A stretch of 64,000 bases of DNA from Pomacea canaliculata (lineage: Eukaryota; Mollusca; Gastropoda; Architaenioglossa; Ampullariidae): assembly GCF_003073045.1 (NCBI RefSeq), contig NC_037594.1, forward strand, positions 31,484,737 through 31,548,736, read 5' to 3'. The first letter of the stretch is position 1. Each line of letters begins with the position of its first letter. The notes beneath the pieces were generated by a model. That model did no database searches and had not been told where the DNA came from. It saw nothing but the letters and a program-made list of their open reading frames with translations. This document shows, piece after piece, positions 13,001 to 26,987 of the stretch. Both the position numbers and the translations under genes were made by a program.

Positions 13001-16000
13001 CTTGAATACAGAATGCTTAGTCCAAGGCAAATATATACACATTAAGCAAAGTGACTTGTTGATCTGTGTAGGATGATCAAAAAGTAGGATGATCTGGTGA
13101 TATGTGGTGTGGACTTATTTCTGTAATTACTGAGTTTTCGTTATTGTTCATTCAAGAAACATATAATATAAGAATCGACTTCATAAATAAATAACTGAAT
13201 TGTAATAGTTTGTCAAGGCTACCTACTTTTGGAATATCTGTGACTTGCATAAAAGAATTCAAATTAGACTACAGGTGCATTTTATCTCTTATTTTCATGT
13301 TTCACCCTTTTTCTTACAACTTTATATTACAGTAGCAGATGGAAGAGATTTCTGTTCTCTGATAATAATATTGTTGCTTTCCAGCCTTTCACCAGATCAA
13401 CAGAAGAATGTAGCCAGGCTAGCAAACACTAAGGATTTGATCAATCAGGTAATGTTTCTTTGTTTACACATGTACTCAAGGCTTTTAGCTTACTTCATAA
13501 TTAGTCTTTCTATTTAGAATACTTCCATCAATGAAAGGTCAAGTGATTAAATGGACACCATGAAAAAATTTTCTTGTGGAGGCAAGGGGGGGGGAGGTGT
13601 TTTATGCCAAGCCAGCAGCAAAGGCTATATCATGGCAAGGCAGTCAGCCCTGTAAACAGATGCCACTTGCAGAGAAAGAACAACATGCTGTAGACCAGAG
13701 CTGAACCCAGGACAGCCAGCCTTCACTATATTGGTGACAGATGTTAATTGTTACACCACCAGACCGCCCTCTCATGGAGACAAACTGTCGAGTTTGCATA
13801 GTCTGCACGCGCTGAAAATGCATGAAATACTGAAGTGCGGGCAGAATTGGACCATTCCTTGGACTCATAAAAAAATATCTCTGGTTCATTTTTACATAGC
13901 TTTTCCTACAGTGGTACTTCCCAAGAACAGCTATGTAAAAAGGAAAACATATTTAAAGGCAGTTCTTGTTTAAAATAGGTGAACTACAGACCTCTTCATA
14001 AAGCAATTTTTATGTAATGAAAATATCCCCCTACCGATGCATTCACAAAGGCATACCTTTGCACAAGTCATAAAATGTGTTAAATGAAGACATATTAAAT
14101 ACAGTGCTATGTCTGCAGTCACACAGAAACTAACTTAGAGATGCTTTCCACAACTTCTTAAACTGTGGTATTGCACTTATTATATAGCTTCTATAGGGAG
14201 TTTTGACTTTTTATAAAACTGCAAATTATTTTAGAATTTTTATGCAAAGTCAACTTTATATAAATTTGTAAGACGTGTGAACTGTCTATGTTTGATCTAT
14301 CGCTTCTGTTCTTTTTCTCTTCATCATTTTGGAACTTTTTTATGTTCTTTGCTTGAATTAGCTTCTGTAAATTGCAGACTGTTGGTGATGCCATATCAGA
14401 CCTGTTGTTGGTAGAGACTATATTGGCTTACAGAGGCTGGAGTGCTGTGGACTGGGATAACATGTATACAGATCTTCCTAATAGGCAACTCAAAATTAAG
14501 GTCAGCTGTTGTATCTTGCAGTCATGGTTGTCTTTTTAAACATGATGTTAGTTTTTCTTTTTTTCATAGATGATGTTTTTTCACTCTTCTTCCAAACATT
14601 TAAAAGCAGAGTGATTTGTTAGGATTTTACATTTGTTGCAAGACATTAAATTGAGACGAGAAATAGACCTGTGATGAATGGCAGAGAGAGGAGTCAAAGG
14701 ATGCAGCAAACTTGCAAGCAGTGTAAGCAACTTCTTGTATTAACAGGTCAAGGACAGAACAGTTGTGCAGACAACAGATGCAGAGAGGAGAGTTACATCC
14801 CCTCCTGGGCTGCAGGAAGAAATTGACCGCCTTGTGTCACAGTACAAAAACGGCCGCTCATTTGTCAGGTGTGGTGATCCATGTCGTGATTACTTATTCT
14901 AATTAGTCATGAATCAAGTTAATAACAAACGATACAGAAGCATTCTTACTGACATCAGTATTTAAAAATATCTGAATGGAGGAAGTGTTCATTAAGACAT
15001 TTTACTAGAAATGATACTTTGAAGGTTTATACTTCATTTATCATTTGTATATAAATAATCAGCTGCTGCATGTTAAGTATGAGGTTTAAAAGCAAAAGGG
15101 TAAAACTGTTCATGTATTTGTGTGGATTCATGTGTGCACTTAAAGTATGTATAAATTTGTGGATATTCTCCCTTTTTTGCACAGACCATCAGGAACAGAA
15201 GATGTGGTTCGAGTTTATGCAGAAGCTGAGACCCAGGTATGGTACTAATAAATTGTGAAGTGAAATAAACAGTTTCTTCCTAATTCAGATCATTTTCTAC
15301 TGACCTTTTCCATGTTACCACTCTTCATGTAAAGTTGTAACCTGAGAAGTGATTCTATCATTTAACGGACCTTATACATGACAGGGTGTTTACAGGTTTA
15401 AAAAATATTTTAACACTTTACACACACACATATATATATATAGATTTATGAGGTATGTTTTACTTCTGCCTGGACTTGGCAATAAAGCGAACCCCTAAAA
15501 TTTTTTCAAAGCATTTTTCTCTTATTCTTCAGCTGTTTTTAAACTTTTACAACATAGTCGCCTCTAATTGTAACACATTTTTTCCCCTATGGATTCACTT
15601 TTGAAAACAGCGCAAAAACACCAATTTTGGCATCAATGTCAGCTGTTCTTTTACTCTAGCAATGAGTTCCTCTCGAGTTTTGAAGTTCACTCCATGTGAA
15701 CAACCAAAAGCTCCATAGGGCAAGGTGTGGTAAGTAGGGAAAAGGCTTCAAAACATTGACACCCAATTGTGCAAGAAACTCTAATGTGACATTGGTATCA
15801 ACTTGCTCCTCTCCTTCCTCAGAAAACTAGCAGGGGAAAAATAATGCAAAACATGTGGAAACACCCTGAAGAATTGTCTTCAAGTACTGAATGCTGGTCC
15901 GGGTGAAAGTGAAACATATCTCGTATACACAGACATGTATATACATGCATACATAAAGCATAAAAATCTTGTTATGTTCTTCAGGAATATGCTGATCGCC

Positions 16001-16071
16001 TGGCATGTGAAGTTGGGCAAGTTGTTTATGACAAGGCTGGAGGAGTTGGCAACAAACCATCTGTTTCTTGA
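6269..16071 (+). CDS. PGM3: Phosphoacetylglucosamine mutase, complete, 17 exons
   Basis: Cytosolic enzyme that converts GlcNAc-6-phosphate to GlcNAc-1-phosphate on the way to UDP-GlcNAc. Exons: 6269-6366, 8069-8139, 8477-8606, 8912-9007, 9353-9426, 9566-9693, 10157-10309, 10706-10748, 11303-11427, 11762-11875, 12175-12276, 12774-12829, 13385-13448, 14378-14500, 14747-14868, 15185-15236, 15985-16071. They sum to 1638 nt, or 545 aa plus TGA, close to human PGM3 (542 aa). All have GT-AG introns and phases that agree. In order: YGTAGFRT; active-site serine loop [14 protein letters not shown]; metal loop [10 protein letters not shown]; substrate loop YFEANGHGT; phosphate-binding loop [15 protein letters not shown]. 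The acceptor of exon 7 (10157) is the least certain boundary. Start MDAIKRAA is the only sensible ATG before the conserved block. No frame defect is seen, which makes it a useful quality control for this assembly. Confidence 0.97.
7250..7460 (+). repeat. Interspersed repeat copy with GTAAAGTGC...TATAA tail
   Basis: In PGM3 intron 1. It contains GTGTCTGTTACATGTGAATA and ends TAAAGTGCTTTGAGCA... CTTTATAAGTGTTTGTTATTA. The same sequence order recurs at about 9800-10003, so these are two diverged copies of one family. The tail style (an xAAAGYGCTxxGAGC motif, then TATAAAT and a short microsatellite) is known from 3' ends of LINEs and the SINEs that borrow them. Family name not assigned. Confidence 0.6.
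9800..10003 (+). repeat. Second copy of the same repeat, ending in (ATC)n
   Basis: In PGM3 intron 6. It shares GTGAATATGTGTACATGGTTG and GTAAAGTGCTATATAAATAC with the copy at 7250-7460, and ends in about 11 ATC units (9968-10003). A simple-repeat tail directly after TATAAATAYTTATT is the usual end of this type of element. An apparent antisense poly-methionine frame here is only this ATC run. Confidence 0.65.
13560..13790 (-). mobile_element. tRNA-derived SINE
   Basis: In PGM3 intron 13. Read on the minus strand it opens with GGGCGGTCTGGTGGTGTAAC, an A-box-like start, followed about 45 bp later by a GGGTTCAGCTC B-box-like element. A body with TTGTTCTTTCTCTGCAAGTG then leads to a run of C. Head and body match the element at about 30230-30370, so both are copies of one family. 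It is a relic, not a tRNA gene, because the acceptor-stem pairing is absent. Confidence 0.65.
15440..15835 (-). mobile_element. Tc1/mariner-type transposase relic (C-terminal part)
   Basis: In PGM3 intron 16, antisense to the gene. On the minus strand, broken frames read PYLPHLA, then [19 protein letters not shown], then FLRCFQK, WIH-like [18 protein letters not shown]. This order (the DLAP-like region, a K-E-x-L helix, and W/I..R..KC...GDYV at the C terminus) is typical of mariner-family transposases. Only roughly the last 100 residues remain, with in-frame stops. No terminal inverted repeats were found at the borders. Confidence 0.6.
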
Positions 16072-19000
16072 TGTGATGCTAGTGATTTGCCTTGTTCACT
16101 ACCAGCAATCTATCATATTTCAGTAAACTGACAATCAGAATTATTTTGCATTGCTTTGAAGGACTTTACCACAAAACTTTGTTGAAATATGCATGAATAC
16201 CTGATTTTACTATATTCCCTAAAATAATAATGTTTACTTTTGCAACCCAGTACTCATCCAAATTCAGAATTTTTCTCATAAGGTGTTTACCATTTCAGTT
16301 TCAGTTATTCAGCTGAAGCACAAATAAACCTATGTGGTAAGACAGGAAATATGTAGACAGTAGGAAAAAGAAAAGATACTTAGATTTGTTGTTAATACTA
16401 AAAATTGTAAAGCAATTCCAAGGGTTGTGTATAGATATGCCATGGAACAAAGAGGATTAAATTTGTAAAGCTTTATAAAACTTCTAAGGTCTTGTGAAAC
16501 TTAAGTAGCGAAGATGAAAAACTTTATCTAACTTTATTTATGTTTTCATAGTAATATAAGAGAATTAAAATAAAAAACCTTATTTTAAGCATGAGTTAAT
16601 TCAAAGAATTTAGACATAAAAAAGTATAAATGTTATACTGTTGATTCATTTATTTCTTGTTTACATGTTCTTTTTCTGCTTTTTGGAAATCATTTCAGTG
16701 GCTTCGAAGGTGATGGTACTATTAACTGCAGATTAGTAACTGCTCAATATATCATGTATTTGCAACTATTATGTTCAATATTGAAAGGGATTTTCACTGG
16801 CTTCACCTACAGTCTGTATTTTGTGGACTTTTTTTCTGTCAGCTTTTACTGTTTATTATATTTTTGTTGATGGGATGTATTTTAAAGCATCAAGAATGAT
16901 GTGAGTGTAGACTCATAAATGTAACCAAATAATGAAAGAAGTACACATTTATTCATCACAATATCAGATTTCACAAGTCTGAACCTAGTTCATGGTATTC
17001 TATGCAATCATGTCACACAAAATTTATGGAAATGTTTTGTTTCAATTTGGAAAATTGGCTCTGTGATAATATAATTAATTTAGACTGTTGACGATGTGAG
17101 AAATACAAGTGTGATAGAATTTGGTTCAGTTACCAACAGGCTTCTATAAAACAGATATGCACACTTCCCATCATACAATAAAGATACAAGCAGAGCAGAA
17201 TAACTGTCTTAGCATATGTTTTGTTTTCATTATGAGCTCATTTTGTAGCATAATGATTGGCGTACTAGCAGGCTCTGTATATTTTTAAACCATCTTTTAC
17301 TTTGAATGGTGCAGAAATTTTGAAATCTGTTTATTTTTTGAAGAGACCATTTTTCAGGGCAATTTGTGTGCCTAATTATTATTATGGTATAGAGCACAAG
17401 AACATGAAGGATTGATCCCTGTTACACTGCCATTATGGGGCAGGAAATGTCCGTTTCTTTGCTTATAACATGTGTTAATCTAGCAAATAATTCAAGCCTT
17501 TTCTTTTTTGCAGACTGTAAGTAGTTTACGTTCATGCATAGATTGTAACTATTTTCTTTTGCTTTTGATGATGTTATAATGCAGTGAATTCTGATACAAT
17601 ACCCATTGTTCAGATTTTATGTCAAATTAGAGTGGAAATGCCAGTTTAAGGAGAGTATAATCAAGCATCCTTACTCTGTTTATTCTGTCAATCTGCACAT
17701 AGTGATAGGCTAAAGTTGTGTGCAACTGTTCAGTCTGGCTGTTCAGTTAGTGTATATGAGAAAGAGAGACGAAAGTAAAGGGTGCCTTATAAGTGTCATT
17801 AGTGGTCTTGAATGATCAGTCATGTAACACATAACTGGAAGATTTTGGAAGGTCTGGCTATTCATTGGCTTTCTCAAAGATATTGCTGTATAGGAGACAC
17901 TACCAAATGAACCTCATTTTACAAAGTTCTTTTGGTTTTCTAAAGCAGTGGGCTCTGAATTTCAAATGAAATTTTACATTAATCCATTTAAATTGATATA
18001 TTTTTGTATGATTTTTTCTTACATATTTAATTGTTATCACTGTCCTTTCATAATCAGCAGCATTCCATATTTTGTGGAAAATCCTGATGATGGGGATTAT
18101 TGTTGGTGTTGCTGCAGCTTTTACATCTTATAGGGGATATTTTGTTTGGTCGCTTGGGTGGTTGGTTGTTGCCATGGTGATGGATATGCATTAAAAGAGA
18201 CTGTGATTCAGGAGCATTTTAACTTCTTGGCGTTTTTTCTTTAAGTGCACAATACTTCATCTTCATTCATGGCTATTAATTTTTTTTTTTTGGATTAACA
18301 TGCCGTTTAGTTCTATACTTGACCTAGTTCACACTGTTTCCTCGAAGTGTTAGCTTTCAATACTCGTTTTGAAACCTTTTAATCAACACTTCGTTTGGTT
18401 TTAGTCTTGCACTATCTTTCATTCTTTGAGTTGTAACTTTTACTCCTTTATTTATCTTTTGAAAAACGTGTTCAACGCCAGAAGAACTGCCCCTTGTTTC
18501 AAAGGCTCACGTATTGTTGCTGGAACATTTCTAACTGCACCATCTGTCTCTCTTTACATATATATGTCTCGCTCAGATCGTGGAAAAGCATTCGGTAGTT
18601 TTTAGAGGTCACGATTTTGCACATACGCTTTGTACATTACACATATAGTTCATGTTGTTGACCTCCATGCACTCAAAAGTCTGAAGAAGTGCCATATGCT
18701 AATTGCATGTTGGCCAGAATTCTGCCAGGTGTATGATTTTACACGACACATATACCTGCCTGACCCATTCATTTTCTCTTCCTCTCCACCTTCCCTCCGT
18801 CTCCAGACGTGCTTGTTATGTGATATCCATCCGCCTGAAGACTTGTAGCCTAGCAACATCTCAGGTGTGTGTGTGTGTAGAAAGAAAACAGGCGAGGTTT
18901 TAGTTTTGTCAGCAGTCGATTGCAAATGTCTGTGGAAATTCCCTGTTGTGTGACACTGATTGGAAGTAAAATGATAAAGAGACTTGACAGTTAATACGCT

Positions 19001-19984
19001 GCCTCGGCTGAAGGATCGAACCTACCTTGTAACGGTTCTGTTTTCCTCCCGTTAATCATCTTGCCTATTGGCTGTTCTTTATGGAAACGAAGGACTATAT
19101 ATAGTACTTTTGGTTCTCCATCTCTAAAATAATGTGATTACATGTATCACAACCTCACAGCTCCGGTTTGCAGCCGCGCAACCTACATGGACGTGTAAAC
19201 AGAATGTGTTTGTGTGCGCGCGCGTTTATGTGACGTTGAAGGCATAGAATAAACATAAATGAAATGTGTGTCCGAATTCACCGACGCCTGGCCTCGCTTG
19301 CTTAATCCCACCAAGTGACAAAAAATTAAATTGAATGAAATAAAACAAAGACATGGCACAACACTTGAATTCTCAGACAATGCATCTACACGAGAGGTAT
19401 AAATATTATTTATGATTAGGATCATGTCATGCTGCAGTAAACTTGCTCAGAAGCCATTGGACGAAGACGTCATTGAAAATCTCCTTGGGAAAAAGAAAAT
19501 AAAACTATCCTTCTTCAGGCCAGTTAGACTCTTAAATTGGTACTAATTAGTAATTTAGTGGACTGTAAACCTTGACAGAGATCTGTCAAATTTCGAGCTG
19601 TGATATTGCTTCTGAAGTATTTAATTGTGATTCCCTATGAATAAAGCAATCTGCTCACTTCTCACACACTTCCGTTTAAATTTTGCACATGTATAGCAGA
19701 TAGGCAAAAATGTATTAAAAAGATCTCATGACTAAAAATAAATGAACAACACTGTCAGAGGTAGAAAGGTTTGTTGATAAAGTTGTCCAGTAAATTTACT
19801 CAATATACATTTATATATTCTTTCAGAGCTCCAATAGACCACAATAAAACCATCGCCATAGCTCGTCTGGACAGACGGTGAGGCTGGACACGAACAGCGA
19901 AAACAGCTTTGAATGTCTGGGCAACACAAGCCCCGCCAGTCGCCCAAAGCACAAAGCTGACGTGTCACTGCCTGTAGCGCACCT
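16072..19984. other. Convergent intergenic region, PGM3 3' UTR and peroxidase 3' flank
   Basis: Lies between the PGM3 stop and the peroxidase stop, which face each other. The first kilobase is probably PGM3 3' UTR, with AATAAA at 16323-16328 and 17178-17183. The rest is AT-rich with a (GT/CA) patch near 18870. A B-box-like GGTTCGATCC on the minus strand near 19010 hints at a SINE fragment, but I cannot support its ends. Confidence 0.4.
17178..17183 (+). terminator. Candidate PGM3 polyadenylation signal
   Basis: AATAAA 1.1 kb after the PGM3 stop codon, in the context ATACAATAAAGATAC. An earlier AATAAA at 16323 is equally possible, so the gene may use both. Confidence 0.45.
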
Positions 19985-22396
19985 TTACTGCGCAGCTGGA
20001 TCGTACCACTTCCGGAGATCAATATCCGGCAGGTCTTCGCACGGCACGTAGCGGTTCCTGTAAACATGACATCGATCACCTTGGGGAAAGTGTTGATGGA
20101 GAAATGGTTACATTTCCTATCTCATCCTGTTTCGCTCACCGACACAAACACACGCGAACGCACACACGGGAAACACGTGAGTGAATAAAGAAAACTGAGT
20201 GGCACTCACTGTGTGACGTAGACACCGTTAGGAAGCTGAACACCCCGGGGCAAGAACGTCCCCGCCGTCAAGAAAACATTGACAGAAGCTGTTTTGATGG
20301 AGGAGCCATAGCACATGGCCTTGCTCAGGGTCATCTTCCTTATCTCTGCAAGCTGGTCTGGTGGTCATTCATTCCAAGAAAAAAATGCAGTATTGTGTTA
20401 AAACTCCTTAAAAATTCCACTTTCACTATTTCTTGCGCCATCTTGATTAATTTTGTAAAATAAACAAGATTAAACGTGTTAACATCGACATGTCACTCCT
20501 GACACTGTTGTCCAGTCAAAAGCAATCTACTACCTATAAAATGTCCCTTTAAATTCCACTCTCTCACTTTAAATCATAATCTCTGAAATAACTCAGGAAA
20601 CCTTGATGATGGTACATTACCTGCAGTGAAGGCCCCGGGGCCGTCTGTGGACTCGTACCAGAAGCGGTCTCCAAATTTGGCGACGTGGAACTGTCTGGCA
20701 ATGATGCAGGCGAAGGTAGGGCCCACAACTCCACCAGGTAGCGCTTTTTCGCTCAAACCCCCCGGAAACAGGTCGATGTCGTCGACGTCGCTGTAACAGA
20801 CAGGGGAATATGATTGATGAAACACGATACGAGCTGATGATAACCGTCAGCCCTATGCTCGGAGATGAGGGAGGGAGGGAGGAAAGAAAGGATGTAGAAA
20901 AGAGGGAAGGAGGGAGAGAGCAGGTGGGGTAGCGGGAGACAGTTGTTTACTGTTTACTTCGATACGCGTATCGCCGCAAACGTGCGACTGTCATCATCTC
21001 AAAGATAACAGTATTGCAATGTGCAACTTACTCGTAAACTCTGCTGAACATTTCTGCCCTCTCTGGGTCTTGCTGGTACATATCTTCAAAATTCTTATAC
21101 ACAGGTAGTTTGCAGAAGCCCCTTCAACATTGACAAATAAAGATAAATGAATAATTTGCACACGTATATATCTATAAATCAAAGAAAGATAATGAAAGAA
21201 AGAAGCGAGAGAAATCAGAACTTCGGAAAATGCTCTGTTTCATAGTTTAAAATTATTTTGAACATTTTCGGTTTGCAAACTGAAATGCTACACCAAAGCA
21301 ACTTCTTTTTCTTGCAATTAATCTTCTATGGATATTAAGGAAGTGCTATCTCTGTCTTTGTTATAACCTTACCCGCATTGGACGTCATCACTATTTTTAG
21401 TGCTTAGTATGGACATGACGTCACATCCTGTTCAAAATCGTGCAACCTTCGTCAACGCCCTGAAAGATTATAAAGTCTTGTATACCTGTAGGCATTATAG
21501 CCTGGCAACCCGTGGTCACGTGACCGCTGTATGTTGAGTGATGCTAGGTCAAGGCTGACGTTCTTGTCCTGAAACAGGTGGTCCACCAGGTCGGAGCCCA
21601 TGAAGCGATCGGGATGGAACATCGGATCCTGTGAGGGATGGTAAAGAAGAAAATCAGCAAATGCGTAGGATATGGAAATGAAGCTGCTGAAAGGGATATC
21701 TTAGCTGATGTATGTATCACATCGAATATGTGAGCAAAACGTTTACATGATGGTCATCCAAAACCGAAAATGACATTTATAATATATTCGATAATATATG
21801 GTAAAAAAGGTTTTTAAATGACGATGCAGTCTGCTGCTGCGGCTTAGAGCTAGTCCAAGTAAATTATAAAGATTAAGCAGTTTCAAACTACAAAAATCCG
21901 CTCACAGCTGATCCTAGGCTATCCCGTGACCCAGTTTTCACATACAATTCATCGAGTGCCAAAAGGTCGAGAGGAGGCAGGCATGCGCAGAGGATACGTA
22001 CGCTCATGAGACCGTTGCACATGTTGTGGATGCTGGTCTCACGTCGGTTCAGCACGAACTTGGGTCTGTTGAACAAGGTGAACAGCCTCACTTGCACCTC
22101 GCCCATGGAGAAGAAACTGGGGATGAGCGTGTGACCGAAGCGGAATGCTGCTGTGGCGAACTCGTTGGCGACCGTCGGGTTCAGTTTACTGGACACATAA
22201 GACATACGATGATATGCAAATGGTGGTAGTGCTGGAGGGGAGGGACTGGCTTTCATTATTCAACATCTTAAAAGTAATTAGAATAAGCTTTTTTAAATTG
22301 ATTTATCACCTTTAGAGTTTTGTGAGAGACCAATACTCGCAAAATCCAGATTCGTACACCAGCAATGTCTTAATTACGGCAAAACCGTATACTACT

Positions 22397-22427
<31 letters not shown>

Positions 22428-25400
22428 CAGTTGGAATGTCCAGTAATAAAGCGTCTTGAAATGCGTAGATAATGAGGGATAGCACGTGGTACTTGTCATG
22501 AGCGTGTGACTCAGGCTTCACTCACCTGTTGTAATACCAGTAGGACGGACCGTATGACCCCGCGCTGATGACGTTGAGTGAGTACTGCCGCATGACGCTG
22601 GGACCCAGAATCAACGGCAGCCAATCGTGAAACGTCATGTGCTGCATGACTCCGCCCACTATTCGCCTCGTCTCCTGGAAGGTCTGGCATCGGAAGTCAG
22701 CAAAGATAGCAGGAGTCTTGCTTCTGAGTATTATTCACAATTTCTTATTCCATTTATTTATCTATCGTCATAACATTTTTCATAATTTTTATTTTTTATG
22801 GATTAATGTTTGCAAACAATATAATTTATGAAGTTAACGGATATGCAATCTAAAATAAATGCGAACGAACTTTTGTGTATCCAAAACTTATAAAAAAAAG
22901 ATCTTTCGACATCAAACCGTGCAAAATTGTAATCAGTGCGACCATCAGCTGAAGAGGAAGATAATAACACCTGTAACATCAAAGTATTCTGTGACTAGCG
23001 AGTTCAAACACATTCTCTCACCGTTTCATCGCTCCAGCGAGGGTTAATGTTCGAGATCGCCAGGGCCACTCTGTTGTGAAACCGATGAAACACAGTGTGC
23101 ATCACCGTCAGTGCGGGATGTTCATTGACTCGACCCTCACCTGCAAGACAGAGCATGGAAGTGAAACTAAAGGTACGAAACTCGATGCCCGTGTATATAT
23201 ATATTAACTAGGCATTGTTCACGTTGTGTTTTTGCCGGAACATCTTAACAATGGAAAATTTAAAAAACCTTGCTCGTTATGGAAATAAAGCAGCATCAAC
23301 AAGTGAACCCACACGATGATACCTACCTGCCAAAAAACAGTAGTCTCCAGGATTTTCTTTGAGGCACTCGGAATCTTTGTCTTCTGGCAAAAGTTCATCT
23401 TCTGTCACACGCATGAGTCCTGAGAAGGCCAAGATATCATTGAAAAATTCCGTTATCCAAAAAGTGGACTTATGAAGGATGGGTGGAAAAAAAACATCAA
23501 TTTTCTGTTTCCCATATTTTGTAGGTAATTTTAGATGTTTGTGAAAAATTACTATTTGCGCCACAAAATTAACCGTATAGCTCGCATTCATACTTGCTGA
23601 AGTTCTGCTTTTAAATAGTCCTTTTTAATCCAACTTATTTAATTATTGCTTAAATATATTTGTCCCAGAATATTAAATAAAAATATTTATAAATTGGCAA
23701 GGTGCAAGGGCTAAATAGCATTACCACGATGATACACCCTCAGCTCTTGAGAGCTCTTCATGGTTGAGCTGTACACTTGAGACGAGTCCATCCAGGCGGT
23801 GATCATGTTCATCTGCTGACGCACTTCCTTTGGAGCGTCTGTGACGACGAGACAAATAATAAAGTAGATGTTTATTTCCTCCAGACTGGCAAATATCCAT
23901 GTCATCAACGTCAGATAAAACCTATTATATGTTATCTGTAGAATAAATATATTATGCTCTTTTCAATTATGTTATTTCAAAACAATATGCGAAGTAATTT
24001 CCATGTTTGTCTAAAAATGTTTCAAATAAGTTAACCTGGGTCGCAGTCTCTTGCCCTCTTGGCGGGCATGGATCTTGCGAAGTTCATACACGAGGAGGAA
24101 AAGAAACGGTCTCCAGGGGGAATGTAGATCGGATGGCACGAGCCACTAAATATAATAATAAAAAAATTAGAACATTCGTAATTACTGGGGACAAGCATGG
24201 TATGGACTTAGTTTATAAACACACACACATGCAAGCGCGAAAAAAAAATGTGTGAAGTACTATATAATAACAACCTGAAATCTATGCATTAAAAAAAATA
24301 TTAGAGTACGTGTGTGTGTGTGAATGAAGTTAAGGTAAGAGACTAAAGTGAAAATTGAGCAAATATCAGAGGAGGGAACTAACCCATTGAAGACACCTCT
24401 GTCAATCTGATAGTTGGCGGACAGGTGGACTTGCTCGCAACATTTCACATTACTTCCGTCGGGTGCTGCAGACAGGTAGACAGATACGCTTAATGCAATA
24501 GATTTCTGGGTATGGTGATGAGTTTTAACCCACTTACAGGTAAGTCGACTTCTACTGTAAACTTGTGTGTCTGCAATTGTCGGCCTGAGTAACCTGTGAG
24601 TAAGTTACAGCCTCAACATGAATTTCACAGCATAGGTCGTCAGAATCATTTAACGGTGAGTTGCAACCGACACCAATAATGATTACATTCGGAAGAAAAC
24701 CTCCTCCTCACTCTTTCTCTTTCACACACACACAGACACTCACATTAACATCCAAATGTCAGCAGACGACACTATAAGAGAGACATTATCCCAGAAACTC
24801 TAGGATCTGTCATAATCTCCTGTATTCCCTAGTTTATTCATTCGCTCAGAAAGCCCGCACAAAAACTACTCAAAAGTTATTTATTAAATAACACTCGTCT
24901 TACACATACTTGATCCTCGGTTACACCCACGGCAGACACATAAATTCCTCGGCGATCGGAATAATGAAACTAGAGACCCTCTCATTTAAAGGGTCATGCT
25001 GACCTGTCATATGAGTTTAAGATTTATAGAATGAGAATGTTATTCGTTTCAGAAAAAAAGAATTGTTTTACATCTTGTTTGAACATCATAACGAGTCCTT
25101 GTTGACCATAAGACACCGTGTCTCAGATTCACTTGAGTGGACACGCATCAGAGAATTCTTTTTAAAAATATTTTTCTTCCTACAGTCGGCATGTTTACCT
25201 CTATCCCTCTCATCAACCACTTCCTTTATCAAATTTATTTTTTGCTTTGTTTCTATTATATTTACTGTCATATCAGCATTAAAGGTACCTCTCAGTGCTG
25301 GGGTTGCGGTTAAATCATGGTCAACAAACTGTCCCCACACCTGTAGGATGTTGGTCAGCTCCGGCAGGTTGTGTCCGCTCGTGAGTGTCGGCTCGTGCAC

Positions 25401-26987
25401 GGTGCGGCTGACGAGGCGGGGGCTGGGCAGGAGACGGCGAGGGTCGGACTTGCTGGTCATCCGAGGAACATCATAACCTGCGGAATACATTATAATAAAC
25501 ATTATAATATTACACATAACTTACTGCTCCGACTCTAGCAACATCAGTAAATACAGAGAACTAATTCACAAGAAACACAATGTTTTTCGGCCACATTGCC
25601 CTCAGCTGTGTCGTTATTTTTGCTTCCATTTTTTTCCAATATATATTGAAATATATAAAATTGGCGGCCCTTGGGATTTGGCGGCCCTGTGCAGGTGAAC
25701 ACTTTGCACATGCCTAAAGCCACCCCTGTAATCAAGAAGACAAAGAGAAGAAGAACTGTTTACCGTCAAAGTACTCAGCAGGTAGAAGCCTCAAGAAGGG
25801 TTGATTAATTGCGCCCCACTTTGGATTGTAGATGTTGTTACAGGACCCGTCTATAGTTCTGTAGGAGCTTTTAAGTCACACTCCAGCGGCTTTTCATGAG
25901 CACACATGGCATGGTCGCTCGGCGGGGGACAGCCGTCGACCAGCGTGTCCATTGTACGGAATACCAATGGGCATCTTGGTAAGGTCCGCCATTCCCCACA
26001 AAGTTGGGACCACCAAAGATATTTTCGACGATGGCCCCCAGGTCTATAAAAATGTGTAAACTATCGCTATAAATATATTTTAAATGATGGAACTCAACAA
26101 TACATCGCTACAGTGATGTCCCCAGACAGCAAAGCTTTGGTTAGAAGTGAATGGCTAAATATTTCTTCCCCGATATTGCCAACGATCATACTGTACAGTC
26201 TGGATACATTGTATTGTAACAAGCTGTTCTCTGTAGGAAAACTCATGATCCACTGTAACAACACAGTGCTGTAATACATTTATTATCTGACTGGACACCA
26301 TCTTCTGCATCTATTACCATGTATAAACCTCTGCAGGATAGCAGCCTTGTCAAACTATGAACAAGACAACATCTTTGTACTGCTACCTAAAGGTAATGAG
26401 TAACAAGAAGTATTGTTTCTTACATTACTTGACGTTTGTGGATCTGATGAGAAGAATAGTAGCTAGAGGAGCAGCTGCCGAGTGTTCTACCTCCTGATAA
26501 CTATCCTGGTCATGAAGCTCGTAGAAGGCTTGAGGAAGAAGTGGAGCCGGGACTTCGACAGTACGAGGGATGACAGTAAAGTTAAAGATGGACACTCCTC
26601 TTATTCCTAGAGCGGTAGACCTCATGGCCATCCTCTCCAACACATAGCTGCCGTCCACCTCATAGCCTGTATGACAGGTTTTAATGTCATGTGAGTGACA
26701 GAAAAGGTGGAATAAATCATGCCAATTTAAATTACCTTTTCTTTAAGCTATTGAAAATTGTGCAGCGCACTCCTTTGCGTCTGAAAGTGAATTCAGTCTC
26801 CATTGTTTTCCCGGGAAATTCGTTCAATCGTTCAAGAAAGGTCTGAGATAAAATCTTAGTAAAACCTGTTTTTACCAAACTCGTCATAAATTGGACGAAT
26901 GTTGGAGTACTGTGCGCTTCCTCTCTTGAAGACAAGCAGGAGGAGGACCTGGAGCAGCCCACGTATGACGAGCCTCGGTGCAGTCAT
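19985..26987 (-). CDS. Secreted animal haem peroxidase (peroxidasin/chorion peroxidase-like)
   Basis: Extracellular haem peroxidase that oxidises substrates with H2O2. Exons (minus): 26876-26987, 26429-26666, 25764-26043, 25289-25477, 24384-24465, 24036-24145, 23725-23838, 23327-23419, 23022-23140, 22526-22683, 22002-22188, 21486-21628, 21032-21121, 20621-20790, 20210-20357, 19985-20057; about 768 codons. A signal peptide (hydrophobic LLQVLLLLVF) starts at MTAPRLV. Family marks: YRTIDGSCNN; WGQFVDHDLTATP with the distal His; FFSSSCMNFARS; ITAWMDSSQVYSS; FHRFHNRVA; FRFGHTLIP with the proximal His; LNIQRSRDHGLPGYNAYR; DLFPGGLSE; PGPTFACIIA-like block. It ends LRKWYDPAAQ, then TAA. Exon 3 cannot be read in one frame: one break falls before SYRTIDG (25865-25875), and a second is likely near 25960-26000. 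All other junction phases agree. There is no Ig or LRR part, so it is not a full peroxidasin. Confidence 0.93.
22397..22428. repeat. (CAA)n microsatellite in a peroxidase intron
   Basis: About ten CAA units in the intron between exons 10 and 11 of the peroxidase gene. No coding role is seen. Confidence 0.9.

Noticed and set aside
13560-13790. Possible tRNA gene in PGM3 intron 13
   Set aside because: A- and B-box-like elements are present, but the arms do not pair into a cloverleaf and the body continues as a SINE shared with 30.2 kb.
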